Source: Epiperipatus broadwayi (taxonomy: Eukaryota > Onychophora > Udeonychophora > Euonychophora > Peripatidae). From it: a stretch of DNA of 64,000 nucleotides. Of this stretch, positions 1 to 12,089 are shown in pieces (the first letter of the stretch is position 1; every line of letters starts with the position of its first letter). The translations under genes and the position numbers were made by a program. Under the pieces are notes generated by a model. The model made no database searches, had not been told where the DNA came from, and saw nothing but the letters and a program-made list of their open reading frames with translations. Location: contig JAQFVV010013355.1 in assembly GCA_028023455.1 (NCBI GenBank), positions 82,128 to 146,127 on the forward strand, written 5' to 3'.

Positions 1-715
1 GGTATGCAGAAGATTTGGATAAAGACTTTATGTCAGTATACTTATACAAAAAGTGGCATGATTGTGTTAGAATTGTTTAGTGTTATAGTTGCAAGGAATG
101 GGATAGAAGAATAGATAAAGTAATAAAAAATAAAGAGTTGGAGACATGGAGAACTAGTATGAAGAATAAAAAATTTAAATATATATATAAGCAAACAGAA
201 TATTGGATTGAGTTAATTTATGATAATAGCAAGGAAACTAGTTTACTGTTTAAGGTTCGATCAGGATCATTAGCAACAAGAAGGAATATATACATAACTG
301 AAGAAATGTGGGTGATTTAGTCTGCAAATTATGTAAGAAGGCCATAGAAAATATTATGCATCTGTTAGTTGAATGTAAATGCTTGCAAACAGAATGCAAA
401 TAATGAAGTTGTTGGAGAATAAATATAAACAATGAAGTTGTTGGAGAATAAATATAAACAAAGTGATTATCTTGGTTTTTATGCTGGGATTGGAAAAAGA
501 TAAGAGGGATTTAGATATAAAGAGTATACAGTGGATAAATATAATGTTGTGGCAATGGGATAAAGCAGGATAGAGAAGAATATGGGAAAAACTTAGAGTG
601 GGGAATGGAAGAGGAAAGTAAGGTGTCTAACAGATCTCTCTGGGTATAATGGCTGAGATTCCTGATTCTGAGAAAGGAGAAGTCATAGTGCATCACACCG
701 CTACTTCTGTAAAAT
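1..715 (+). pseudogene. LINE (non-LTR retrotransposon) C-terminal relic, 5' end cut by window edge
   Basis: This is the 3' coding end and tail of a LINE on the plus strand. Positions 138-320 stay open for 60 codons, and the reading continues with interruptions on both sides. Translated segments such as ELETWRTSMKN and the stretch SLLFKVRSGSLATRR match the relic at 44.1-45.0 kb (minus strand) along the whole length, which shows it is dispersed. Downstream there is a degenerate Cys/His cluster in the style CKLC ... HLLVEC, typical of the zinc knuckle at LINE C termini. Several stops and frameshifts break the frame, so it is not functional. A 29-bp tandem duplication at about 401-459 lies inside it. 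The LINE clade is not assigned. Confidence 0.6.
401..459. repeat. 29-bp direct duplication inside LINE relic
   Basis: A segment beginning AATGAAGTTGTTGG occurs twice back to back. The related LINE copy near 44.35 kb has a single copy, so the duplication arose locally. Confidence 0.7.
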
Positions 716-2080
716 GTCAAGTTGGATAGGCCATAAAACCCAATTGATTACCTCCCTTCAAAAAAATCATAAAAAAGCTCACAAGCATAGTAGACATTGA
801 TATTATCAGGATTAAGGAACTTAAAAGAATAATTATAGGCAGAATATCTTTAATAATCATTCTACAGGGATGCAAAATGTCAAAAATAAGTTACTCCATG
901 ACATATTTATTTTGAATTAAAAACTCCATGATATATTTATTTTGAATTAAAGTTATTATATTTCACACAATGACAAAAATATGTAAGATATTCACAAATT
1001 ATTATTCAACACCTGTAAATAAAACAATATTAAAAAAACTATGGAGAAATTATTGTTAAAGATAATATTTACCAGGTTAATTAATTGCTACATGCAAGAA
1101 GTTTGCTTGTTTTTTTATATAATAATAGCCGGATATAGATTTTAGTAAACAATAACTAAGGTAGCTAGCTGGTTGGTTATTGGCTCTTTATCTAAAAAAA
1201 AAAAAAATAGTTTTTGAAATTTACAAATATCCCAAAATGTTTGTTTTATTTTTATTGGAATCATAATCTATAGATATGAAAAGCAGATACAGTAGTTGCA
1301 TGTCATAATGCTATTTAAGTACCTATACTCATATTATTAATCTAATTACTGTAGGAAATGACTTAACCTGATATGCCTATGACATGAGATTCAAATCTAT
1401 GATATTTTTTTTAAACATAAATAAAAATATTTAAATAACTCTAGATAGCTGGTCAAGTGTCACTAAGCTGTTTATCTAGTTATTGGCCAACAAATAGTTA
1501 TGAAGCTACACTTTTTCAAGGCATGAGAGAACTTGGGATGGTTAGAAAAATATCCGTTGGTGTTCTTATTATAAACCAAATGTGATTGCAGTATGATTCA
1601 GCTTTCGCCCTTGATGAAAAAGATAAATCATTTTTCTTAGTTTTTAATGGTTGATAATAGCAAGAAAGCTATTTTGATAAAATCAGGCTTATTTACAGTT
1701 ATTTATTTTTTGTAAATAATTGTAAGATTATGAATCACACCTATGTGAAAAACGCTGATCATGATTAAATTGCCATAATTATTTAAATCTATATACTCAA
1801 TATGTTGAAAACTGGATATTGTGGAAAGTGGACAAATACAATACATATTTTATAAATATGGTACTTGATAATCTCATTTCCAGTTTAAAATAATCCAAGA
1901 TTAATTCTCAATTGACTAAATAAATACTATAAAAAACAGTTTTGTCAATTGAACTGTTCTCCCCAAGTTGCTACTTGCTCAAACAGCACTTAAAATCCAT
2001 GAACTACATGATTTTAAGGTAATATGTAATTTGATTATACTGAATGTTTCTTATATATGTAATTAGGGGGATTTGAGCTC
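716..2080. other. AT-rich stretch without recognisable gene
   Basis: I see no coding potential or known element. A 30-bp tandem duplication beginning CTCCATGA lies at about 893-952, and an A-run lies at about 1193-1207. Confidence 0.5.
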
Positions 2081-2400
2081 AGGATTTTTCAGTGCATTCA
2101 TCCTCCACTCTCTCTCAAGCAACCAGTACACATGACCACATACATGCAAAAAAGATACATGATTCCCAATATAAGTTTTTCATGCAGAACCAGCATGCAT
2201 CAGTTGGGCCAGATCATAATCTCCCACACATATATACAATCACTCAGCTTATATTAATATAGCAATTCCTCAAAATTTAATGGACAGGCATCAATATTCT
2301 CACCTTTCCAATTATCTAATTATCCATTTTATTAAAAAACAATGATGGAATGCTCAAAGCCTTTACTGGATTTGATATTGTAGTCACACTGATGAGAAAG
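2081..2400 (-). repeat. Diverged hammerhead repeat unit, family B
   Basis: About 320 bp resemble the antisense of the 475-bp family B units at 46.7-50.4 kb. Shared features include the CTCCACTCTCTCT block, the ribozyme segment, the AATGGACAGG block and GATGGAATGCTCAAAG. It is the most diverged member seen and is not tandem here. Confidence 0.6.
2165..2208 (-). ncRNA. Decayed hammerhead ribozyme motif, family B
   Basis: On the minus strand, stem I CCCAA pairs perfectly with TTGGG. The core reads CTGATGC instead of CTGATGA, so the A9-equivalent base is lost. Stem II is ATGC...GCAT, followed by the GAAA box. The stem III segment is AAACTTAT and is no longer palindromic. It is probably inactive. 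Confidence 0.55.
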
Positions 2401-2544
2401 TAATTAAATGATTCACATAAGTATAGTATATATTTACAATGTTAGATAACATATAGTACATTTATTTATAATTATATGTTTGAAAAAAAAAAATTCAAAT
2501 TTTATTTACAACTTTCTAATAACATAGACGTTAATATATAGCAC

Positions 2545-2640
2545 ATTGTTTCAAATGGTATTTTTCTCAGATTTTGTTGATCTGGCTAGTGACAGTTTGA
2601 GCAAGGATATCAAACCGGTGATCTTTAGATTCATGAAAAA
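2545..2640 (-). mobile_element. SINE 3'-part, minus copy of an inverted pair
   Basis: Read on the minus strand, this carries GAATCTAAAG, then GTCACTAGCCAGATC, then ATACCATTTGAAACAATGTG. The same order occurs in the SINE at 24.2-24.35 kb and in the plus copy at 2745-2850. The tRNA-like head is not recognisable here. Confidence 0.5.
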
Positions 2641-2744
2641 TAAAAAATCAGGAACATTCATATAGATATGTATATACAATTTCTATTGACTGCTGTCTTT
2701 GATGTGCCTATTTAGTTAGAATGTCATCTTAAATTCTGTATACA

Positions 2745-2850
2745 TGAATCTAAAGGATGTGTTTAACTCTCATGCTAATATTATCACTGGTCAGATCTAA
2801 AGCACCTGAAAAAGAGGAGAATAAAAACACTTGAAATATTGTGTTATATA
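2745..2850 (+). mobile_element. SINE 3'-part, plus copy of an inverted pair
   Basis: The blocks GAATCTAAAG, ATTATCACTGGTCAG, AGCACCTGAAAAAGAGGAG and CTTGAAATATTGTG occur in the same order as in the SINE at 24.2-24.35 kb. It faces the copy at 2545-2640 across a spacer of about 105 bp. Confidence 0.55.
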
Positions 2851-3059
2851 CTTAGCTGTCAGTTATTATTAATAGATGAATGTATTTGGAAAGATATAAA
2901 CAAAGTTTGAATTATTAAAAAAAAATTAAACTAGATGATGGAAATAGTTCATCATATTTATTGTAAATTTTCAGGCAACACAACATATTTATATTTATGT
3001 TTGTATTTAATTAAAAAAGTAATGTCACTTGATCACCATTTCATATGCATTCACAGGCA

Positions 3060-3340
3060 ATTAGTAACAGTAGCGAACTCTTCATACAGTAGTGCCATCA
3101 AGTACAAGCCTTCATAATTAAAGGATGCAAGAAAGTTTCTGCATAAAATCACTATCTTTGTGCTTACTCCTTAAATATTCCCAGACTAGTTTCTAGCTTG
3201 TGGCTTTCATTAGTGAAGAGCTTTAGATTTGAGAGTACTGTTGCTAGATAAGGATTTTATGCACAACCTTTCTTGCATCCATTAATTATGAAGGCTTGCA
3301 CTTGGTGGCACTACTATATGGAGAGTTTACTACCATTAAG
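3060..3340. repeat. Head-to-head hammerhead repeat units, family C (diverged)
   Basis: The left half, on the minus strand, carries the family C landmarks: a gene-sized inverted match to CATACAGTAGTGCC, GGATGCAAGAAAG and the ribozyme segment. The right half, from about 3236, repeats GATAAGGATTTTATGCACAA, CTTGCATCCATTAATTATG and GGCACTACTATATGGAGAG in inverted orientation. The same family occurs at 34.7-35.7 kb and 45.0-45.4 kb. Confidence 0.65.
3179..3217 (-). ncRNA. Decayed hammerhead ribozyme motif, family C
   Basis: The minus strand reads CACTAATGAAAGCC, then a stem II return, then GAAACTAGTCTGGGA. The palindromic stem III segment ACTAGT and the GAAA box are kept. The core is CTAATGA rather than CTGANGA, a change at the conserved G5 position, so activity is unlikely. 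Confidence 0.6.
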
Positions 3341-3454
3341 AAAGTAATGATTCATTTTGATTTTAAAATTTACATTTTAACTACTAGACAGTATATTTAT
3401 TTTTGTGAATTACTGATAAAATGACTTACAAATTGATATTTGTAAATAAATTTT
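3341..3454. other. Unassigned AT-rich spacer
   Basis: Nothing is recognised here. Confidence 0.4.
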
Positions 3455-3705
3455 CTGAGTACTTATATATTAGACCTGGTGCCTGTGTTTGTGGCAGAAG
3501 AATGCCATACTTTTCTCCAGTGTGTGTGGGGGGGGGGGAGAGGGCGTTTGCAACAGCAAAATGCTCGTAGTTGCAGCTTTTTAATATGGCATATGGCATA
3601 TTAAAAATGTCATAACTTTTAAAAATGTATTAAAAAGTCACAACTATGGCATTCTACTGTCACAAACACCCCCCCCATGGGAAAATCTAATATGTAAGTA
3701 CCAAA
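3455..3705. repeat. Fold-back (inverted) repeat with G-run and C-run arms
   Basis: GTGTTTGTGGCAGAAGAATG at 3486 onwards is mirrored by the complement of a segment at 3647-3669. The outer parts, around GTACTTATATATTAGA and TCTAATATGTAAGTAC, also pair. A G-run near 3530 and a C-run near 3668 lie on the arms. The outer motif TCTAATATGTAAGTAC recurs at about 3964. It could be a small fold-back transposon. Confidence 0.55.
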
Positions 3706-6700
3706 ATTTATTTTTCCAGGTTTATGTATTAGTCTGGGGAGTTAGTGTTATGGATTAGAGCTGCTGTGACATTTCATTTATGTATCAGTCTACAGATAAC
3801 TTTCAAATCTTGCAAAAATGTTATGAAATAACATACATAGGGTTCATTCTAAAACATTTATCACTTGAGTTTGTCAGAAGTTCTTATGTACACACTATTT
3901 GATAAGATCACAAAATTTAAATTTTATCTGCTGACTGATACATTTGTGAAATGTCGCAGTAGGTCTAATATGTAAGTACTGTCTTCTGCTTATAAACTGA
4001 TTGAAATATCTAGGCAACAGATTGTCAAAATAAGTAATAATATTAGAAGTTTTTGGAGATCTTGCTATTTCTTGTCTCATCCCTAATCCACTTTATTCTA
4101 GAATAGAATGAATATTATTGTTCCAAAAATCTTCAAATTAGAACATTTCTGATATTCAACTACTCTTAGATCTGCCATCTTGGTATAACAAAAATATGCA
4201 CAAAGATTATGATTCCATAGGAATTTATTTAGGAAAAAGTTAGTTTTTTGACAAATTGCATTTCTTCATAGATTTGCACCATGATAAGTACACTATTGAT
4301 TGTTAACTGTAATGTTTATCCTGAAACCAAATGATAACAAAAAAATAAAAACATTTATTTTCTAATATCTGATCATTTTAATGCCTGCTATATATGTAGT
4401 TAACATAAATACTGACTACCATTTACATAGAGAAAATTTCTGAAAAAAATTAATTGTACCAAAACCACAATTGAAAGCCAAATCATTTTACTACTATTGA
4501 TTCTTATTCACATATGATATATAAACAAAAAATTTCCAAGCTTATAATAAATATTTGTCTTCACAACAAATGACAAATGAAAAACAAAGATGGTAATCTT
4601 TAATGTATTCAAACACATCCACTATCATACTACAGACGCGACTACAAATTATATTAACTCACAAAGTTGGATTGTTCAAAGATTAGGGTAGTTTATTTGT
4701 TATTGATTATCAATTAGTCACAAATAGCGGTGAATTATTTATTATTTAATTATTTTTATGTAAGAATGTATTAACCAAAAAATCATAATATGTAAATTAG
4801 CATTGTAAGAAAAGAAAAGGTTGCAATTTATGTTGTTACATTTACCGCCACACATACCATGCAAAATTTCTTAATAGTAAAATATGTTTTGATTTAATTT
4901 TTTTTTAAAAAATTAATAATCTTTTTAAACAATATTTATTAGCAAATTATGTTTAACAGTAAAGTAAGTATTGTAATTATTTGAGTGACTTGTTTAAATC
5001 TATACATTTCATAATTTGAAAAGGTTTAGTAATATGTACTCAGTTTTTAAAGCCATAATATAAACTTTAACCAACTCTTTATATGATTTAACTAATATCA
5101 ATCAGATAATTACATTAGTATTGTTGACATATAATGTATTGATGGTTCTACTAGAGCAAGTGTGCATGACATAAAAAAAAAGAAAGATATATTTGATAAT
5201 AGTTCTATAGTTTGAATATGTAGATGTAGTTTTATGATATGCAATATGTAACCTTTCTAAAAATAATCGACAATTTATAGTGACACTACATCCAGGCCCA
5301 TCCTAGTAGGTTGATGTAATATGAAAACCAACTGAGCATTGTTAAAAAACATAATACAAAGTAATGATATAATAAGACTAAAACACAGCAGTATTTTTTT
5401 TGGAAATTTATATATTGTACGCATAACAATATATGTGTAAAAGTTGTATTTTTTAAAAAATAAATATGGACTCCATATTGTAGTTCTTCCCGGACGTAAT
5501 TGCCTTCATTAAGTACAGATATATAAATTTAGCTTTGATTACTCATTATAAGATAAAGTTTTTTGGTAGGGAATAAGTCAATATTTTACTGCAAATTAAG
5601 TTTATGTTCGAAGATACATTTAAAACTGTATATATCTTGATATACACATGCTCTATTTATTATGAAATTAATATTAGCTTAGCAATATATTTGGGGGGAA
5701 AAAACCCACTGAATTAAAATTGCTGCGTCTACACACACAGAGATGTATATATGATTTATATACGATGATTTATATTTAACTAATGCAATTAATTTGTCAT
5801 TAAAGTTGTTGACTCAAAATACACTATGGCCAGAGGGTTAAAAGTTTTATAATTAATAACTTTATCGTAGGACTTGAAGACTTGGAGGTGGGGTAGGTGA
5901 ACATAAGTCGTGTGATTGTCAAAGATTCTCACTTGTATATAATTAGTAGAATTTTTTTTTTTTGTAAGAGAAAGGAGGGTTAAAAAGATCTCCCCCATCT
6001 CCATATTTAAAAATTATGTTTACTGCCATTAAATATACTTATGTAATTGATTACTTTGAACTAAAAGAGAGATAAGGTTAAAAATTATAGTAAAATAAAT
6101 TATGAGTTTATTTAATGTTGGAGTTTATAAAAGGATTATATATTTTTATTTGATAATAAAAACCCAAGTTTAATAAAATAGAATATGCACGCACGCACGC
6201 ACTAGAATGATAATTATTATTATTTTTTTTTTATATCCGAAGACATATTTAGTAGTCAAACCTCCTTATATCGTTTAGGTACAATAAAATATTCTGCAAA
6301 ATTTCATAACGATTATTATAATTATTGGTTTTAGTATTCATTTTGTTTCGATAAAATACTTTATTAGTCATTATTTAAACGGTAGTCTTATTTCAGGCCT
6401 GGACAAAATAAAATATACTACCTTTCAGAGAAGATTTTTGTCATTTTTGAAGTATTTTTTTCCAGTTCATTTTTGATTTCTAGAATGATTTATTAAAATT
6501 AATTCTTGGACTAACTTTCCGTGAAAAAAAGAATATAGAAGTATATAATTGTGAAGTCGTATGAAGAAAAAAAAACTTTCTTTTAAATAGCTATACATTT
6601 GAAAAATATTTAGATGAAAATTAATGTTTGTATGTATTTGTTTAAAAAGATGGCTAAAGGGATTATTTACATAGAAAGTGAAAAATTTATTTTCTACATA

Positions 6701-7616
6701 TATGTTTTAGTATACCCCCCTCTTCACTCATCTTTCGCTCTAGGTTTATGGGTCATAGGTCATCTCTGTCATTTCCGGTTTTTGACGAACTTCTTATGAA
6801 CTCTTGAGTAATAAAGCATTCGATTATTATTATTTATCTTACAAGAAATTTACTATTAAGGAATTTAAATTTTTATAAATTTGGGGTTCGTTTGAAAACT
6901 TTATTTTTTAACGATTTCTTTAAAAAATAGACGAAACTTTTTTCCATCGTAATCATTTTGAAACATAGTACAATAATAAGGATTAAATGATAAATCATTG
7001 AACTTCTGTAGACTATAGGTCTCTATTCTTCTACTTATATTGCCATATGCATGGGAACAGTTCTGCAGAAAATAGAATGAATATTAAGGTAACAAATTTA
7101 CAGAACAGTGCATAAAAATTGAATTACATACCAAAAGAATATTTTCCCCTTTTACTAAAACTCTAAAAAGTAGTAAGGAGTGTCTAGCCATTAAAGTCAA
7201 TTGATATCTTCAAAAAGAAATGTCCCATTGTTTTACAACTGATATTCCAGTAGTAGAGTGTTATGTTTGAAAAGCTAATTGTTTTTTGTATAAATCTCAA
7301 CTGAATAAAGTAGAAAAAAAGGGAGTTCAATCCAATTTGTTACTTGGGTATTTAAACATTGCATGGCTTCCAGAGCAACTAACCATACACATATATATGC
7401 TTGATATAGTTAATCTCAAATTATTACCTCTTTTCAGCCCCATTTATGTAATTTTTAAACACTGTTGACTTTGAGTTTAGTTGAAAAGGTAATCAATAAT
7501 ATAAACTGGTTAATAAAACTAAGCTAACTTTTGGCAAAACATTGCCAGGGTCATAGTGCTGAATAAAATTACGCAATACAGGTATGCTTACATAATATGT
7601 AAATAAGGCCCAATAT
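3706..7616. other. Long AT-rich stretch, no gene recognised
   Basis: Small open frames here have no recognisable family, and they are about as long as chance gives at this base composition. A short GCAC repeat lies near 6188-6201 and several homopolymer runs are present. I see no RNA gene, transposon end or coding exon I can defend. Confidence 0.5.
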
Positions 7617-7865
7617 TCAATTAAGGCAATTAGATATTCCATTTTTCAGACAATGGAACACATGAACCCTTTTTGTTATGGAATGTGGATCTTTTGCAAT
7701 TGCCCAAGCCTCTTTGTACCTTCTTTTCCTATCATCTTTCTCTGAGCAAACAGTTCTAACATTGGATGGAGAAAATGTATGGCCCATGACGTGTTCATGA
7801 TCAAGAAAGATAGACCTGTATTTAGCATTGTTTAGCTTTGTTGTATAAATATGCATGTTGAGCAA
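7617..7865 (-). pseudogene. Penelope-like element endonuclease C-terminal fragment
   Basis: An 82-codon minus-strand frame ends at 7617. It contains IFLDHEHVMGHTF followed by an R-x-R-x-KEAWAIAK segment and SITKR. That layout (a His-rich H...GH segment, then an EA-x-x-I helix and an S-I-x-K/R ending) is what follows the GIY-YIG core in Penelope-like elements. The same ending, KEAWHISKDNYSINKK, is found at 20.1 kb on the minus strand. The GIY-YIG core itself is not visible upstream, so this is a 5'-truncated fragment. It lies about 900 bp from the fold-back with hammerhead F on the same strand, and the two may be parts of one element. The family call rests on pattern recognition from memory. 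Confidence 0.5.
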
Positions 7866-8660
7866 TTCTTATGGATCTATCTGCATAAGATTCTCTATAA
7901 TATACATTACTGCAGGATATGTTAGAACATGCAATAGTTTCAAATGTGAGTGCCTTTATTAAAAAGGTGAAACTTTTCTAGGGGCAACTATAGTTAGAAA
8001 TCATTGCTTAGTGTGGAGCAAACTAAGGATTGTAGACAAAAACAAACAAACAAACAAATAAATTAAGCAACAAAAGACATTTATAGTATAGCCAATAATG
8101 GTAGAAAATCTACACATTTTTGAAGACTTGAATGTAGACACTTATAGCTGTGTTAGCATTTCAAAGTCATTGATTACAAATGAAGTCATAAGCAAAAAAA
8201 AAAAAAGACAATGAATGACTGGAAGTGAGTGATGTAGTCAGATTTTTACACATTATGTAAACATTAGAAAGGTTTACATCTGACTACCTACAAAAAAGCC
8301 TATCAACATGATAATAGAAATGTCATTACTTTGACAATTATATCATAGGATATTTTTAGCCCTATAATCACATTCAATGGATGCATCACAGTTTCAAAAT
8401 GGTTGGACATTTAAATATTACATTTTATTTCATAACACAATGCTACATTTCATGAAGCAATGTAATCAAATATGAGTTTAAAACATACAAGAGTGAAATC
8501 AGACATCTCCCAATGCATTGTCAGTCATTTGATTTAAATATTATCAAGACTCAAAAAGCTATTCTGAAACAGTTAGTGGAGATAAGTATTTTATTGACAT
8601 CTGTCATTGAACTTAATGCTTTTCTCCATAATGATAGATTAGAGAGTCTTAAATACTGTT
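7866..8660. other. AT-rich stretch with a hairpin, no gene
   Basis: It holds an AAAC microsatellite near 8040-8060. An imperfect hairpin at 8234-8288 has arms GTAGTCAGAT and ATCTGACTAC plus extended GTAAAC/GTTTAC pairing. No coding sequence is recognised. Confidence 0.5.
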
Positions 8661-8661
8661 C

Positions 8662-8930
8662 ACTATAAATGCAATACAGAGAGCATACCAATAGCTCAAA
8701 CAAGCTCTTAATTAATAAGTGCAGTATGAGAAAATATTTAAAATCTCTATCCAGAACACTCTCATCTCCAGACCAACTGGTTTCGAGATTATGGCTCACA
8801 TCAATGGAGAGCTAGAATATTCAAATGAGAATGTCTGGATAGAGATTTTAAATATTTTCTCATACCACACTTATTAATTAAGAGCTTGTTTGAGCTATTG
8901 GTATGATCTCTGTATTGCATTTTTGTAATT
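8662..8930. repeat. Fold-back repeat with about 100-bp arms
   Basis: The left arm (about 8668-8770), including TAGCTCAAACAAGCTCTTAA and AAATCTCTATCCAGA, is mirrored by the right arm (about 8828-8925). The loop holds a hammerhead-like motif. Arms differ at a few positions, so the duplication is not very recent. The arrangement matches the head-to-head ribozyme units seen at 3.1, 34.8 and 45.1 kb. Confidence 0.75.
8765..8810 (-). ncRNA. Decayed hammerhead ribozyme motif, family F
   Basis: On the minus strand, stem I TCTCCA pairs perfectly with TGGAGA. Stem II is GAG/CTC with a 7-nt loop, followed by GAAA. Stem III ACCA/TGGT with a 2-nt loop leads to the GTC cleavage triplet. The 5' core box reads TTGATGT instead of CTGATGA, altering the C3 and A9 positions. 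The fold is intact but catalysis is doubtful. Confidence 0.6.
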
Positions 8931-9456
8931 ACAAGCTTATAAAAGTAATATCACATTATATATGACTTGCTTTTTTAATTATTGTTTACTATAAATAAAT
9001 TTCAAGCAATAGTATTGTTTTAGTGCCTTATTAATAAAAGTTATCCAATCCTTGTAATAAATATATAATTTATGCAACACTAAATATGAAATATTTTGGA
9101 ATGAACTTCTTTCTAAACACAGTCTATATTAAATTCAATCAAATGTATTATACCCTCAAAGCCTATTTGCAAAGCAAAAGGAAAAAATATGTCCACATTT
9201 TTCAAATAAATATTTAGTGACTGTGTGTTATGAATATAAATTATGACAAATTTCAATATGGCAACAAAACTTCTCCATACATTGGATGTTCATATTTGCA
9301 GCTTTTATAATCTAAATATGCTTTTCTATATATGATAATGGATCATAAATAAAAACTTTGATTTGTGATCCACTTTGCAAAAAGACATTGACTTGGATAC
9401 AATGAAATATTAAGTTGATTTTAATAAAGACAGCATTTGGAAAACTTATCACTCTG

Positions 9457-9458
<2 letters not shown>

Positions 9459-9529
<71 letters not shown>
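9459..9529. repeat. AT dinucleotide microsatellite
   Basis: A perfect AT run of about 71 bp. Confidence 0.98.
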
Positions 9530-9533
<4 letters not shown>

Positions 9534-9960
9534 CAGTTGTGTTACATGACACACAGTAACATAGTGTGTGCACATAATATAAAGTTGAAAGGAAAAGTAG
9601 AAATAAACAGACAAAAAAATTGTAGATATTTTCTACATATCTCTGGAATAATCATAATAAAGGATTAAATAATTTTGAATTTAAAATAAAATTTTATTAT
9701 AAATTAAACATTTAAAAAGGTTTAATGAATATTTTTATTAAATTCTGATTTTGAAATTAAAATAATTGTAAATATTTATATAATCTATTTTTAAAAATCT
9801 TTAAAGATCATACTTTGATAAAATTCCAAAGAATTAAAGTGGACTAAAATCAACTTTTTCCAATCAAGAGAGAGAAGAAAAAGTTTTTAATTAATAACAG
9901 TTTTTAATTAATGTATTTTTGTCACCCTACTATAAAAAAGTGTAGATATAAAAGCAGTAG
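9530..9960. other. AT-rich spacer
   Basis: No gene is recognised. A TTTTTAATTAAT motif is repeated near 9885-9912. Confidence 0.4.
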
Positions 9961-10005
9961 TTTTGGTTTTATAAGTTTATTGGCCAGAATAGTGTGTTGT
10001 TTTCA

Positions 10006-10172
10006 AATGAATTGGCTGGCAGTAGTTAACAGTTGATTTCCAGAGTTATATAAATAATTACCAATGAAATAAGGGAATGCAAAAATGGAAAGTCCAGCAG
10101 CTGCTCTATAGTTCACAATGGAGTTTTGATTCATAGAAATAAGACCCAACTTTATGTGTTTATTAACCTGCA
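10006..10172 (-). CDS. Possible terminal coding exon, unidentified
   Basis: On the minus strand a coding-like run of about 55 codons begins after a TTTGTGCAG acceptor-like site near 10171. It reads VNKHIKLGLISMNQ, continues through NSIVNYRAAAGL and a hydrophobic segment SIFAFPYFIGNYLY, and ends at a stop near 10006. An AATAAA signal follows on the same strand near 9980, a reasonable distance for a 3' UTR. The hydrophobic segment could be a membrane span. I do not recognise the protein. The case rests on composition, a plausible splice site and the polyadenylation signal. It may equally be a chance frame or a degenerate gene copy. Confidence 0.25.
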
Positions 10173-10187
10173 CAAATGTGGGGAAAA

Positions 10188-10330
10188 CAGCTAGCTTGCC
10201 TAAAATCAATCTTAGACAGAAGGAAGATCACTGAAGAGCAACAGTTACCTGATTATATTTTTCCTGATGATGACAATCCTGGACTGGCCCCCAATCAAGA
10301 GAATTCATCAGTTAATGAAGAATTAGTTTC
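10188..10330 (+). CDS. Possible coding exon or exon relic, unidentified
   Basis: Within an 81-codon plus-strand frame, the central part reads RRKITEEQQLPDYIF, then PDDDNPGLAPNQE. It is acidic and proline/asparagine rich, unlike the K/I/N/F/Y translation expected from local AT-rich noncoding DNA. Local GC content is also higher here than in the flanks. The downstream part of the frame reverts to noncoding-like composition after about 10330. No domain is recognised. It abuts the minus-strand candidate at 10006-10172, so both could be fragments of one rearranged gene copy. Confidence 0.25.
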
Positions 10331-12089
10331 ACATATCTGCTTTATCTATATGCAAGGAACTGCAAATAAATATATAATATTGCATTTATATAAAGTGTGG
10401 CTGATAAGTTCTTTTAAATAATTCCTTAAAATGACATTTTAAAATACAAATAAATAATTTTACTTAAGTTAAACATCTAAAAATAAATATTTAATTCATA
10501 GACAATTTTATATTTGTTTTTTCAAGAGAATAAGTGAAAATTACATACTTTCAATGTGGAAATAACTGTGAAAAGATATTTTAATAATCAAGAATATTAC
10601 TTTAAATTGTTTATTTAAAAAAAGAGGTGTTTTAAATTTAAAGACATTGCTAATTAATCAATCAATAATTACCTGTCACAAATTGATTTTATTTTATTTT
10701 TTAAACAAAAAAAACTAATCAATAAAGAGAGAATTTGATAACTGATTCACATTATTTTTTTATATACACAATATATGTGAAATTTTATGTATATTCAACA
10801 TGGAATTACTTATGAAAAATATTAATAACTCTTATTTTGATGAATTAAAATAGGTTAACAAATTATACTGTGCAATCAGAGCATGCCAGGTAGACACATT
10901 TATGTAAAAACTAATGTTTTTTAATTATTAAATGACAGTTCAAATGTATTCATTTATCATGTATTTTTATTTTATGTCAAGTCAAATATGTTCAGAAATT
11001 ATTATGCCTCATGTCTGTGTGCATATATATTAATGTGTGTCAGATAGACACATATGTACATTTTAATCATTTATTTTATTTTATGACAATTCAAATATAA
11101 TCAGAAAATTAAACCACATGTCTGTGTGCTGTCTGTGTTTTCAGTAAACCTATTGGAACATATATGTAAATGACAATGCAATAATTTAAAATTTGTATAT
11201 TAATCAAAATCAGAAGGCTTATATGCATATAATCATTTTCTACAGACCTTAGCTTCATTTTTATTGATATTAATAAACTTATATATCATTGTTAAAATTA
11301 TTCCAGTGATTTGATTCTAAATAGTTTATGATATTGTATGTTGCATCATCTCTTGATGACAGTTATAGAGCTTATGTTCTCTAAGTTAAATTTGTGCATA
11401 ATAGTCTTATATATAAAAGGGAATGTATATTACTGCTTATAGGCATCCAGTTAACATTGTCATGGTTTGGTGCAGAGTATATTCTTTAAAGTCAATGCAC
11501 TACATGTTATTTAATTTAGTATTTATCAAAGTTTATAGTTGGCCAGTACATAATCATACTAAGTAGCCAGAGCTGTGATGATGATCAACATGTTTTAATA
11601 TCCCAGCATTATTGTTTCTATGGTTATGTATTCTGATGGATTAGCACTTAAGTTGGTGCATTCAAGTTATGTTAAACAATTTCCCAAAAACAGAAAAAGT
11701 TAAATACTTGGCCTGTTCTACAGTAGACCAATTTCAAATCCAGTCACTAGATTGACTGTTGATTTATTTTGATTGTTGATCATTCATGATGATGAATAAA
11801 TTATACTTATTTATAAAGCTGGTGAATTTATATTTAATTATACTTATAAATACTCTAGTGAGTTAACTGGGCTGATCTCTTATGCTCTTATAATACATAA
11901 AATTGCTTATATATTTTTTATATTGATCATTATTTTAATATCTTACTTTAATATTAATATCTTGAATAGCATACTTAATATATTAATACTTATATCTTGA
12001 ATATTATATTTCTAGTATTGTAAATTTTAAAATTGACTTGGGGTTGATGATAATGTGTGCCATCATCCCAGGTCCACCATTTCTTTCCC
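10331..12089. other. AT-rich stretch with a diverged tandem repeat
   Basis: Two related segments at about 10950-11030 and 11060-11135 share CATTTAT, TTTATTTTATG and CATGTCTGTGTGC blocks, about 110 bp apart. No coding sequence is recognised. Confidence 0.45.
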
